A stretch of DNA of 18,145 nt from Terriglobia bacterium (GCA_030036915.1 JASHSC010000495.1:1-18145), one strand, 5' to 3'; shown: positions 7,384-15,318, counted from the first letter of the stretch. The notes: generated by a model not told the origin, from the letters alone. Program-made: numbers and translations.

Positions 7384-8970
7384 GTGCCAAGTCTATCGGA
7401 CACGGTAACCCAGGCTGAGCAGAGATGGCCGGGACAAGTAATGGGCTGGCTGGATCGCAGGAAGCCAGTTTGCGAGCTGCGGTGTCTCGACTTTGCGATA
7501 CTCCCGACCGTGGCGAAGTGGCTGGTGGTTGACTTGGGTTATCGACTTGCCGGGGTAATCGCTGACGAAATGGATGAAGATTGGGAAGTGCGTTACCTCT
7601 TCTATTTGGAGCGACAGGAAGGATGGACTCACGTCACGGTGCGACCTTCTATCGACATCAAATGTCTTCCCAGCATTACCCCTGAGGTTCATGCCGCGGA
7701 CTGGCATGAGCGTGAGGTAGAAGACCTCTTTGGAATTACTTTCGAAGGGCATCCCTTATTGGGTGACTTTGTCCTCCACAATGACCTGTGGCAAGAGGCT
7801 GTCGCACCAATGCGACGGGCGTTCGATCCGCAGGCTGCCCTCGCCGAACGAAGACCGGACCCTGAATCACAACTGCGCAGGATTGTTGAAGGGCCCGGTG
7901 CTTTCGCATTGCCGGTCGGCCCGGTGTTTTCTGGAGCCACAGAACCTGTACAGTTTCTCCTCGAGACCGTGGGCGAGGATGTGATTCGCGCCTTTCCGCG
8001 ACTCTTCTATAAGTTTCGCGGGGTAGAGAAAGTCGCGGAAGGTAAGAGCGTGGACGATTGCCTGTTGTTGGCTGAGAGGTTCGCGGCGACAACGGCTTTT
8101 GCTCACGCCTGGGCTTTCTGCCAGGCAGTGGAATCCATCTCCAGGGTGCGGGTTCCAGCGCGTGCCCGGGTCCTCCGCATTTTCCTTGCGGAGTTGGAAA
8201 GGTTTCGCCACCACGTGGGGGTTATTCACGAAATCTGTGAATCGACCGGATTATCTGTTGCGACCAGTCAGGCTGCCATTATGGAGGAGGATCTGCTCAG
8301 GATTTGTGGAGCACTAACCGGGCACCGTTACTTATTTGGACTTGCCGTTCCTGGAGGGCTTTCGCGAGATATTGAAAATTCGGACTGCTTAAAGACGATT
8401 GAAGGCGCCCAAAGCATACTACAGCGGGTTAAAGACTTGGATGAGATGTTGCGCTATTCAAGTAGTTTTCTGGACCGAATTGAGGGCGTGGGAATCATTT
8501 CGCCGGAGAGGTCAAGGGAATTTGGTCTGGTAGGACCGATCGCCAGGGCTTCTGGGTTCGGAGATGATCTTAGGAAGACACAGCCTTACGAGGGATATGA
8601 GGCGGTTTCGTTTGAGGTTCCGACGGAAAGTGAAGGAGACGGTTTTGCGCGTTTGCGGGTTCTCTTTGCAGAGTGCGCGCAATCGGTTGGAATCATGGCG
8701 CAGGTTTCAGCCTTAATGGAGACAGGCTCGGTGGCGGCAGATGTTCAACCTCGCAAAGGAGTCGCGCTGGGTTGGGCGGAAGCTCCTCGGGGTGCGGCAT
8801 TCCATTGGTTGAGACTTGGGGAAGACGGCTTGGTGAAGCGGTTGAGGCTCATCACTCCCTCGTTCGTCAATTGGCACGGCTTCCACTTAGCGGCCGAGAA
8901 CTTCGCCTTTCAGGACTTCCCGATCATCCTGGCCACATTTGGGTTGTCGGTCTCGGAAAACGACCGATAG
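7384..8970 (+). CDS. Ehr large subunit (NuoC-NuoD / HyfG-HycE fusion) without [NiFe] ligands
   Basis: A 528-residue fusion. Residues about 1-150 are NuoC-like, with the signature WHEREVEDLFGITFEGHP; the remainder is NuoD/HycE-like (YKFRGVEKVAEG, VPARARVLRIFLAELERF, GLVGPIARASGF, GWAEAPRG). The [NiFe]-site cysteines are gone: where HycE has RVCGICGFAHS this protein has RFAATTAFAHA (Ala234 and Thr237 replace the cysteines), and the C-terminal DPCxxC is replaced by LATFGLSVSENDR followed by the stop. It cannot bind a [NiFe] centre, and the usual protease-processed tail is absent. That places it with energy-converting hydrogenase-related (Ehr) complexes. The complex I quinone-site histidine context is not evident either, so the electron acceptor is unknown. 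GTG 7384 was chosen for its GGAGG at 7370-7374. Confidence 0.9.
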   Translation: MPSLSDTVTQAEQRWPGQVMGWLDRRKPVCELRCLDFAILPTVAKWLVVDLGYRLAGVIADEMDEDWEVRYLFYLERQEGWTHVTVRPSIDIKCLPSITPEVHAADWHEREVEDLFGITFEGHPLLGDFVLHNDLWQEAVAPMRRAFDPQAALAERRPDPESQLRRIVEGPGAFALPVGPVFSGATEPVQFLLETVGEDVIRAFPRLFYKFRGVEKVAEGKSVDDCLLLAERFAATTAFAHAWAFCQAVESISRVRVPARARVLRIFLAELERFRHHVGVIHEICESTGLSVATSQAAIMEEDLLRICGALTGHRYLFGLAVPGGLSRDIENSDCLKTIEGAQSILQRVKDLDEMLRYSSSFLDRIEGVGIISPERSREFGLVGPIARASGFGDDLRKTQPYEGYEAVSFEVPTESEGDGFARLRVLFAECAQSVGIMAQVSALMETGSVAADVQPRKGVALGWAEAPRGAAFHWLRLGEDGLVKRLRLITPSFVNWHGFHLAAENFAFQDFPIILATFGLSVSENDR

Positions 8971-8979
8971 GGGGAACAG

Positions 8980-9753
8980 TTGAAAATAAAGCAGTGGGTA
9001 CTAGAAGGCCTGCGCGTCGGCGTAGTAACCACGAGATATCCTGCCCGGAAGGAGGAAGCTGCCGGCGTCTCACCAGGGATCCCGAGCGTAATGAGCAAGG
9101 TTCAGGAAGAAGAAGGAAGGCGCTTGGTTGGAACCTGCCCCACAGGTGCGATTGAGGCCGAAAACGGGAATGTGCGTGTTGATCTTCGACGTTGCGTTCA
9201 TTGTTTCCGCTGCGCGCGCGGCGAAGGCGAGCCGATTGCATGGGACCGTGGCTACGAATGGGCGAGATTTGCCGAAGGCGTGAAGGAGCCAGTATGGCCA
9301 AGCGGATTCTCGAGGTCACTCCATATCCGCGTGGTCGATGCGGGAGATTGCGGTGCCTGCCTGTCCGAAGTGAGACAGCTCAACAATCCCTATTACAACA
9401 TGCACCGGCTTGGCTTCTTCCTGACTCCCACGCCGCGCAACGCTGACATCCTGCTTGTCGTCGGACCTGTGACCGAGCAAATGCGGAAGCCGTTGCTTGA
9501 GACCTATGAGGCAATGCCCACTCCAAAGCTCGTAATGGCGGTGGGAGCCTGTGCGCTGTCTGGTGGCGTATTCGGTCCAAGTATTTTTTCAGGCTCGGGG
9601 GTTGGGAGCATTTTGCCTGTGGACATCGAAGTGCCGGGGGCGCCGCCTCCGCCCCTCGCGATTCTTCACGCCTTGCTGCTCGCCGCAGGACGAGAACCTG
9701 CGAAAGAAGAGAAGGGAACCAAGCTTCGGCTGGCGGAATTAGCGGCAGGATAA
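8980..9753 (+). CDS. Ehr small subunit (HyfI/NuoB) fused to a reduced ferredoxin domain
   Basis: A 257-residue iron-sulfur protein from TTG 8980 (GGGGA at 8971-8975). The N-terminal domain begins VGVVTTRYPAR, as in HyfH/HycF-type proteins, and carries Cys53 (TCPTGAI) plus CVHCFRC (Cys72, 75, 78): ligands for one [4Fe-4S] cluster, the other ferredoxin cluster having been lost. The C-terminal domain is NuoB/HyfI-like: CGAC (124, 127), NNPYYNMHRLG and GACALSGGVFG (Cys191). The fourth ligand of the proximal cluster is missing, because VPGCPP has become VPGAPP (Ala221). The domain should pass electrons between the ferredoxin domain and the large subunit, but with an altered proximal cluster. It lies in the operon nine bases after the large-subunit gene. 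Confidence 0.87.
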   Translation: MKIKQWVLEGLRVGVVTTRYPARKEEAAGVSPGIPSVMSKVQEEEGRRLVGTCPTGAIEAENGNVRVDLRRCVHCFRCARGEGEPIAWDRGYEWARFAEGVKEPVWPSGFSRSLHIRVVDAGDCGACLSEVRQLNNPYYNMHRLGFFLTPTPRNADILLVVGPVTEQMRKPLLETYEAMPTPKLVMAVGACALSGGVFGPSIFSGSGVGSILPVDIEVPGAPPPPLAILHALLLAAGREPAKEEKGTKLRLAELAAG

Positions 9754-9758
9754 GACCT

Positions 9759-11894
9759 ATGGGATTGGCGATTCTGAGCTTTTTCATCCTGAGTGGAGTC
9801 GGGGTCTGCTATTCAGCCGTCCTGCCGGCGAGGGCTGCTTCTCGCGGAATTCTTTGGATTGGATCTTTGTCATCACTCGTGATTTGCGGGATGGGAATTG
9901 CTGGTTTGATGATGAGGACCAGCTATTCGATCAGCCTTTGGACGCTGCCAGAACTTGGTACCTTGACGTTTACCGTGGACCACGTGTCGTCACTATTTTT
10001 GCTCGTTTCAGGCATAATTTATTTAGCAACTTCCATTTTCACCCGCCGCTATATCGACCATTACCTTGGACAATTCAACTTGCGGACATTCGGCATTGTG
10101 TATCACGCGTTGTGGACGTCGGTAGCAATCATTCTTTTGGCGGGTGATGCCGTATCATTTCTCATCGGCTGGGAGGCAATGTCAATTCTGGCCTACCTGT
10201 TGACGAATTTTCAAGGATCGAAGGACGAAAACCCTGGGGCAGGCTATCTCATGTTGGGCATGAGCGAGGCGGGATTCATTGCGGTTACGCTCGCCTTCTT
10301 AATACTGGGAAGTGCATCTGGTGGTTTAGGATTCGCCTCGCTCCGGGCAGGCGGGGTTAATGCCGGATCGGGTCTACGCTGGGGAGTCTTTCTTCTTTCC
10401 TTTGCAGGTTTTGGTGTTAAGGCTGGACTTTTTCCGTTTAACCGATGGATGCGCGATGTCTACGCCGCTGCTCCGGCCAACGTCTGCGCTTTATTCTCGG
10501 GCGTGCTGCTTAACTTGGGAATTTATGGGATCGTGCGATTGAATGTAGACTTGGTCCCCGTTCTTGCCTCGGGCCCTGGGCTGATCATGTTGGTAATCGG
10601 AACGATTTCCGCTCTGGTTGGAATTCTGTATGCGAACCGCGAGAACGATCTTAAGACCATGCTTGCGGAAAGCTCTACCGAGAATATGGGGATTGTGGTG
10701 GCTGCTCTCGGCGCAGGACTGGTATTCGCTGCCGGGCGACTTCCATTTCTCGCCGGAATCGCAATCATTACCTCCTTGTACCACATGCTGAACCATTCGG
10801 CGTATAAGTCCCTCCTCTTTTACGGTACCGGCGCTGTGGATACAACTACCGGAACAAGGGACATGGACCGCTTGGGTGGGTTGCTTAAAATCCAGCCATG
10901 GATCGGGGGATTTTTCCTGGTGGGGGTCCTTGCGATATCCGCGTTTCCACCCTTCAACGGCTTTGTCAGTGAATGGCTGACATTGCAAACGCTCCTGCAG
11001 AGTGCAACGCTTCCTCCATCCGGGGTCAAAGTCATCTTTGCGCTGTGCGGGGCAGTTTTAGCTTTAACTGCGGCCCTGGCGGTGACTTGTTTTGTGAAGG
11101 TCTATGCAATGAGTTTTCTTGGCGTATCGCGTTCAAACGGCACTGTGCAGAATGGTCGTGTGAATCGCTCGATGCGAGTGGGGATGGGCTTTCTAGCCGT
11201 GCTTTGCCTGGGTCTCGGGATTCTACCTACTTACGTGATCTCCGTACTTGACCGACCTGTGAGCGACTTGATCCATTCGACGGCCGTGGACGCTTTGGTT
11301 CCGCCGTTTTTCAACGCCGGCTCGGGTGGGCTATTACCGCCCGCGTTTGTCTCGGAGTTTCATGATTTGGGCGCCCAAACAGGAAGTGGCTTTTTGCCGG
11401 GGCCGGGATTGGTTGTTCTGCATCGAGGAGGTACATCGAACCCTGTTGTTTTCGCAATGTCCACAAGCTATACCGTCGTGGTCTTGGTCTGTCTCCTGGG
11501 CTTGACGTTTATTTTGGTTCGATGGTGGGGGCGAAACCACGGGGGCGCCGTCCGCAAACCTATTTGGGCTGGAGGTCTACGTCCACTACCCCCGGAACTG
11601 ACTTATACCGCAACAGGGTTTTCGAACCCTGTGCGAGTGACTTTCAATGCGATCTTTCATCCTACCGAGGTGGAGGACAGCAGCGAAATGGTGGCGAAAC
11701 ATTTTCGAATGGCTATCAAGAAATTGATTCTGGAGGTCCACTTGTTGGACCGGATTTTCTACGGACCGATCCAAAGAATGACCATGAGAGTGGCGGCTGC
11801 CTTTGCCAGAATGCACCATGGGAAGTTAAACGTTTATGTGGCGTACGTTTTGCTGTCTTTGATAGGAGTACTCGTTCTCGGGCGCTATATATGA
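9759..11894 (+). CDS. Ehr antiporter-like subunit (HyfB/NuoL-type proton pump)
   Basis: A 711-residue membrane protein, last gene of the operon, five bases after the small-subunit stop. It belongs to the NuoL/HyfB/MrpA antiporter-like family. Conserved ion-path residues are visible: Glu139 in IGWEAMSILAYLLTNFQ, Lys221 in FGVKAGLFPFNRWMRDVYAA, and histidines in LYHMLNHSAYKSLLFYGTGA. About 14-16 helices fill the sequence. Residues about 565-700 form a long cytoplasmic stretch with charged segments before a final membrane helix (AYVLLSLIGVLVLGRYI), similar to the C-terminal region of HyfB. It begins at ATG 9759 with an AGGA-type site. Both pump subunits keep their key residues, so the complex is probably an active ion translocator even though hydrogenase chemistry is lost. 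Confidence 0.9.
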   Translation: MGLAILSFFILSGVGVCYSAVLPARAASRGILWIGSLSSLVICGMGIAGLMMRTSYSISLWTLPELGTLTFTVDHVSSLFLLVSGIIYLATSIFTRRYIDHYLGQFNLRTFGIVYHALWTSVAIILLAGDAVSFLIGWEAMSILAYLLTNFQGSKDENPGAGYLMLGMSEAGFIAVTLAFLILGSASGGLGFASLRAGGVNAGSGLRWGVFLLSFAGFGVKAGLFPFNRWMRDVYAAAPANVCALFSGVLLNLGIYGIVRLNVDLVPVLASGPGLIMLVIGTISALVGILYANRENDLKTMLAESSTENMGIVVAALGAGLVFAAGRLPFLAGIAIITSLYHMLNHSAYKSLLFYGTGAVDTTTGTRDMDRLGGLLKIQPWIGGFFLVGVLAISAFPPFNGFVSEWLTLQTLLQSATLPPSGVKVIFALCGAVLALTAALAVTCFVKVYAMSFLGVSRSNGTVQNGRVNRSMRVGMGFLAVLCLGLGILPTYVISVLDRPVSDLIHSTAVDALVPPFFNAGSGGLLPPAFVSEFHDLGAQTGSGFLPGPGLVVLHRGGTSNPVVFAMSTSYTVVVLVCLLGLTFILVRWWGRNHGGAVRKPIWAGGLRPLPPELTYTATGFSNPVRVTFNAIFHPTEVEDSSEMVAKHFRMAIKKLILEVHLLDRIFYGPIQRMTMRVAAAFARMHHGKLNVYVAYVLLSLIGVLVLGRYI

Positions 11895-11999
11895 CGCCCC
11901 GAGTAGATGCCGAACCCGGCCAGAAATAGTTTTCCGAATTTAGGTCCACGGGAGAATTCGAGGAAGAAGGGAGCCCCAATATGGAGTGACTAAGAACAA

Positions 12000-12050
12000 G
12001 GTGATGGAGTTCGCCCAAACCACCCCCAACTCGGGGTTGATGACTCCTGA
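12000..12050 (+). promoter_or_regulatory. Fluoride riboswitch aptamer 2 (crcB motif)
   Basis: An almost textbook fluoride aptamer. GGTGATGGAGTTCGCC (12000-12015) forms P1 (GGTG/CGCC with one G-U) and carries GGAG for P2. AAACC follows, then P3 from CCCC (about 12024-12027) and GGGG (12033-12036), then TTGATGACTCCTGA (12037-12050), whose CTCC completes P2. It matches the family consensus better than aptamer 1. It lies 106 bases after the pump-subunit gene and about 250 bases before the cyclopropane synthase, with no convincing promoter immediately upstream, so readthrough from the Ehr-like operon is also possible. Confidence 0.9.
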
Positions 12051-12073
12051 TATCCGAAAGGTGGACAGGAGTC
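12042..12073 (+). promoter_or_regulatory. Hairpin competing with aptamer 2
   Basis: GACTCCTG (12042-12049) and CAGGAGTC (12066-12073) are perfectly complementary over 8 bases; the left arm includes the P2 CTCC, so it excludes the aptamer fold. No run of T follows (TCGGCGCC), so it is not a standard intrinsic terminator. It may act with Rho or through the long leader (about 225 bases) that precedes the start codon. Confidence 0.6.
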
Positions 12074-12298
12074 TCGGCGCCTTCCCGCTGGGTCGCATGG
12101 AGTATTTAGCACTCTCCCTCGCGCCGGAAAGCCCAGAGTTCCTCCCCTTTCTTTGCTTCAGACAATCTTAAATTTCACTTGAATTGACAAGCGGACGTCG
12201 GTTTGGGGACCAAAGGGCGTGTGTGCCTCGCCGCGCTTGAGAGAAAACCAATTCAAGGTCCGGAAAGAAGCTTAACTCCACGAGGGAGGTGGAATGAA

Positions 12299-13585
12299 AT
12301 GGATGGGCAAGTTGCGTTGTCGACTGAACAAGCAGTCGTTACGAGTATTCGCTTTTTGGAGCAGCTTACGGCTGAATATGATCGTCACAAATTTGCCGTG
12401 AGGTTGTGGGATGGGACCTTGTGGGGAGAAACCCAATCGCCGAATTTCATCCTGTTGATTCGGCGCCCGAGCGCCTTGAGGAGAATGTTCTTTTCATCAA
12501 GTGAATTGGCGCTCGGAGAGGCGTTTATTTACGATGACTTCGATATCGAAGGTAATGTGGAATGCGCGGTCGACTTCGCGGAATTCCTCATGACACGCAA
12601 ACACGGTATTGCCGAAAAGCTGCGTTACACTAACTTCCTCGTAAGGTTGCCTGCGAACGAGAACGCAGACCGCGGCAAATGGAGACTGGACCTGCCCGGG
12701 GCCGTCCATTCAAAAGAGCGAGATCGCCTGGCAGTAGCGTTTCATTACAACGTCTCGAACGATTTCTACTCACTGTGGTTGGATAGGTCGATGGTGTATT
12801 CCTGCGCATACTTTGAATCCTTCGATGATGACATCGACACCGCCCAGGCGCAGAAGCTCGATTATATTTGCAGAAAGCTTCGACTCAAGCACGGCGAGAA
12901 TCTTCTCGACCTTGGTTGCGGTTGGGGCGGCCTGCTCATTCACGCGGCAAGGAATTACGGTGTCCGGGGACTGGGGATCACGCTCAGTGCTCCTCAAGCC
13001 GAATGGGCGCGTGAAAAATTAGACCAGTCAGGGCTGTCCGACAGGTGTACGGTCGAGGTCTGTGATTACCGCGACCTGGATCGGAATAGGCAATTTGACA
13101 AAATAGTCAGCGTGGGAATGTTTGAGCACGTGGGCGCATCTTTGTTGCCCGAGTACTTCGGGCGCGCCTGGCAGCTATTACGTCCGGGAGGAGTTTTCCT
13201 GAATCATGGAATAGGGACATCGTCTGTCCTTAAAGAAAGTGGTCCCGGCTTTGGGGAGAAATATGTCTTTCCAGACGGGGAAATTGTTCCCATTAACGAG
13301 ACACTTCGCGCGGCTGAGGAGGGGCAATTCGAGGTTAGGGATGTCGAAAATTTGCGTGAACATTACGTTCTGACTCTGAGGCAATGGGTCCGTCGACTCG
13401 AAGCAAAGTCCCACGAGGCGCGCGCGATAGTTGGCGATGTTATGTGTCGAATATGGCGTTTATATATGTCGGGCGCGGCTTTCAGATTCAATGCCGGCCG
13501 ATATGATTTGTATCAGACTCTGCTCAGCAAACCCAATCATGGAGACAGTTGCTTGCCACTGACGCGCAAGGATTGGTACCGTTAG
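12299..13585 (+). CDS. cfa: Cyclopropane-fatty-acyl-phospholipid synthase
   Basis: A 428-residue SAM-dependent methyltransferase that adds a methylene bridge to unsaturated acyl chains of membrane phospholipids, making cyclopropane fatty acids. Residues 1-120 form the lipid-binding N-terminal domain. The methyltransferase domain has FHYNVSNDFYSLWLDRSM, SCAYF (Cys169), the SAM motif LDLGCGWGGL (about 203-212), and GMFEHVG, NHGIG and REHYVLTLRQW, which supply the Glu, His, Ile and Tyr known from E. coli Cfa for bicarbonate binding. The active site looks complete. ATG 12299 is preceded by GGGAGG (12284-12289); longer in-frame starts add 32 residues with no family similarity. It is the sole gene behind riboswitch 2, implying fluoride-induced membrane remodelling. 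Confidence 0.92.
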   Translation: MDGQVALSTEQAVVTSIRFLEQLTAEYDRHKFAVRLWDGTLWGETQSPNFILLIRRPSALRRMFFSSSELALGEAFIYDDFDIEGNVECAVDFAEFLMTRKHGIAEKLRYTNFLVRLPANENADRGKWRLDLPGAVHSKERDRLAVAFHYNVSNDFYSLWLDRSMVYSCAYFESFDDDIDTAQAQKLDYICRKLRLKHGENLLDLGCGWGGLLIHAARNYGVRGLGITLSAPQAEWAREKLDQSGLSDRCTVEVCDYRDLDRNRQFDKIVSVGMFEHVGASLLPEYFGRAWQLLRPGGVFLNHGIGTSSVLKESGPGFGEKYVFPDGEIVPINETLRAAEEGQFEVRDVENLREHYVLTLRQWVRRLEAKSHEARAIVGDVMCRIWRLYMSGAAFRFNAGRYDLYQTLLSKPNHGDSCLPLTRKDWYR

Positions 13586-13730
13586 GAATCGAACTTAACC
13601 ATCGTCTTGATGGTGGTAGAGAAGCCGATCCTGTGTTACGAGCATTCTCGCGGACATCAACTGAATCGCGGTTCAAGTCGTATTTGTATTCCGTAGGACC
13701 GTTGGAATGTGATATAAATTAGATGACTTA

Positions 13731-13781
13731 GGTGATGGAGTTCGCCCCAAACCACCCGTTTCCTCGGGTTGATAACTCCTG
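13731..13781 (+). promoter_or_regulatory. Fluoride riboswitch aptamer 3 (crcB motif)
   Basis: GGTGATGGAGTTCGCC (13731-13746) repeats the 5' block of aptamer 2 exactly. CCAAACC follows, then P3 from ACCC (13754-13757) and GGGT (13766-13769), then TTGATAACTCCTGG, whose CTCC (13776-13779) closes P2 with GGAG (13737-13740). A TATAAA-like -10 sits about 13 bases upstream (13713-13718), without a good -35. The downstream genes are the metallophosphoesterase and the dynamin-like GTPase. Confidence 0.9.
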
Positions 13782-13808
13782 GAGGCCGACAGGTGCTCAG
13801 GAGTTTTT
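13774..13808 (+). terminator. Riboswitch-controlled intrinsic terminator 3
   Basis: AACTCCTG (13774-13781) pairs perfectly with CAGGAGTT (13798-13805), running into TTTTTGTATTTTT. The left arm takes up the CTCC of aptamer stem P2. Fluoride binding should therefore prevent this terminator from forming. It is the clearest expression platform of the three. Confidence 0.85.
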
Positions 13809-13984
13809 GTATTTTTGGCGCCTGACGAGGCTGGGGGTCAACTCTCTCTGGCATGTGGTAGACGCCTTCTTACCCCCTCCTCTTAAAACCTCGGCTCAGG
13901 ATAGTGAATCTGCTAAGGAAAATGGTGACTCTAGAAAAGGCACATGGAATCCTCTATAGGCCGAAGAAATCTCTTAAGGGTCAA

Positions 13985-14003
13985 CCCCGATAAATTCTCG
14001 GGG
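13985..14003 (+). other. Small hairpin in the leader before the metallophosphoesterase gene
   Basis: CCCCGA (13985-13990) and TCGGGG (13998-14003) form a 6-base stem around TAAATTC, 29 bases before the start codon. No T-run follows, so it is not a terminator. It could affect access to the weak ribosome-binding site, but that is speculative. The rest of the roughly 220-base leader (13809-14032) contains no gene I can support. Confidence 0.3.
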
Positions 14004-14032
14004 AATCTCGTCTCATAATCGAAAGCCGAGTC

Positions 14033-14731
14033 ATGCGTATATTAATTCTGTCCGACATCCACGGGAACTTCGAGGCCCTAACGGCGATCGATGAGAAATA
14101 CGACGAGCTTTGGGTTTTAGGTGACCTCGTTAATTATGGACCCGATCCTGGCGCCGTAATCGACTTCATCCGGTCCACGGCAACTCTCGTAGTATGCGGA
14201 AACCACGACTACTCCATTGGGTATAACAAAGATCCAAAATGCTCCCCTGCCTTTCGGGATATGGCGGAGGCGACGAGACGTTATTCGGACTCGGTTTTGA
14301 CCTTCGGTCAGAAGCACTATCTCCGTCACCTGCCACTTTATGTAGAGGTGAGACGGCAGGGTACAAAGTTCTATTTGTGTCACGCTTTACCTTCCAGCCC
14401 GCTATTTGGTTACTGTGAAGCGGACTCTCCTCAATGGGCCAACGAGGCCGAGGAGACCGGCGCGGACGTTATTCTCGTGGGCCACACACATGTTCCTGCG
14501 TTACGGATGATAGGACACCGAGTCGTGGCCAATCCCGGGAGCTTGGGGCAACCCAAAGCGGGAGGTCCAGAAGCTCGATACGCGATATGGGAGAACGGAA
14601 AGGTTGAGCTAAAATCACAGTCATATCCTTTCGAGACGACCGCCGCAAAAGTCTCGAGCCTCCCTATCGACGCCAAGCTTCAGGATCAACTTAAGAGCAT
14701 CTTGCGAACTGGAGAACTTTCACCTGCATAG
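14033..14731 (+). CDS. Metallophosphoesterase (YfcE-like, calcineurin fold)
   Basis: A 232-residue soluble protein with the full metallophosphoesterase motif set: SDIHGN (residues 7-12), LGDLVNYGPDP, CGNHDYS, a histidine in LCHALP, and GHTHVPA, then NPGSLGQPK. These bind two divalent metals and predict hydrolysis of a phosphomono- or diester. The substrate is not evident; close relatives are annotated simply as YfcE-type phosphodiesterases. The start at ATG 14033 lacks a strong ribosome-binding site (AAAGCCGAG). It is the first gene after riboswitch 3 and precedes the dynamin-like GTPase by about 70-100 bases, so both are probably co-transcribed. Fluoride inhibits many metal-dependent phosphatases, which would explain fluoride-dependent induction, though that is inference. 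Confidence 0.9.
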   Translation: MRILILSDIHGNFEALTAIDEKYDELWVLGDLVNYGPDPGAVIDFIRSTATLVVCGNHDYSIGYNKDPKCSPAFRDMAEATRRYSDSVLTFGQKHYLRHLPLYVEVRRQGTKFYLCHALPSSPLFGYCEADSPQWANEAEETGADVILVGHTHVPALRMIGHRVVANPGSLGQPKAGGPEARYAIWENGKVELKSQSYPFETTAAKVSSLPIDAKLQDQLKSILRTGELSPA

Positions 14732-14802
14732 TGTTCGTCGAGTGCGCTGGCGTTCTGAACGACATGGTTTGATGACCAAAAGAGCCCCCATTGCTCTGTT
14801 GA

Positions 14803-15318
14803 ATGTCACGACGTTGTATAAAGGACCGAGGGGGCATGAGTATATCCCGGCATGAAATGTCACGAGAGCTGCATATGAGAGGCGACGCGAATCATAACTC
14901 AGTCACAGCCGGCGTGGAGTTTGGTGAAAGAGCTTTTGCACAGTCTGTCGTCAAAGGCGAAACAGACGACACATCCAAACTCCTTCAGTTGGCGGATTTG
15001 GGTGACGAGTTGGGGGCGAAAAATGTTGCGGCGGACAGTCGGGTTCTGGCCGCTCGCCTGTCTGAAGGCAGATTTTACCTTGCTTGTATCGGTCAGTTTA
15101 AAAGAGGGAAATCAACCTTAATCAACGCACTGTTAGGTGAGCGCATTCTTCCTGTCGGATTCGTTCCGGTCACGACTGTTCCGACGATGATCCGGTACGG
15201 ACCAACGAAAAAGGGACGTGTTCAGTTTCAGGATTCATCGTGGCAAGATATCGAGATCCAGGACCTCGATCAATACGTTTCAGAAGAGCAAAATCCAGAA
15301 AACAAGAAAGGGGTGTGA
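14803..15318 (+). CDS. Dynamin-like GTPase, N-terminal part, ended by in-frame TGA
   Basis: This is the 5' part of one gene that continues in the same frame to 16653. It carries the P-loop GQFKRGKST (from about residue 97), LINALLGERILP, and the switch-I-type PVTTVPT, as in bacterial dynamin-like proteins, which bind GTP and remodel membranes. The frame stops at TGA 15316-15318, after NPENKKGV, but translation through that codon gives GAEAYVPNALLATGMCLVDTPG, so the break is one base substitution (for example CGA to TGA). On its own, this 171-residue piece lacks the G3 and G4 motifs and would be inactive. The start is uncertain: ATG 14803 has no ribosome-binding site, while ATG 14836 follows GAGGGGG too closely. 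Confidence 0.8.
   Translation: MSRRCIKDRGGMSISRHEMSRELHMRGDANHNSVTAGVEFGERAFAQSVVKGETDDTSKLLQLADLGDELGAKNVAADSRVLAARLSEGRFYLACIGQFKRGKSTLINALLGERILPVGFVPVTTVPTMIRYGPTKKGRVQFQDSSWQDIEIQDLDQYVSEEQNPENKKGV

Noticed and set aside
7384..8970. Functional [NiFe] hydrogenase or formate hydrogenlyase
   Set aside because: All four metal-ligand cysteines are missing and no hyp maturation, maturation-protease or formate dehydrogenase gene is present in the window.
13598..13614. Hairpin ACCATC/GATGGT as a terminator after cfa
   Set aside because: A six-base stem with no following T-run; insufficient for an intrinsic terminator.
13732..13959. Plus-strand open frame of 75 codons starting inside the third riboswitch
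   Set aside because: It overlaps the aptamer and terminator, has no ribosome-binding site or recognisable motif, and is explained by the RNA element.
15316..15318. Selenocysteine at the in-frame TGA of the dynamin-like gene
   Set aside because: The position is not a catalytic site in the family, the surrounding protein suggests a former Arg codon, and I saw no convincing stem-loop right after it.
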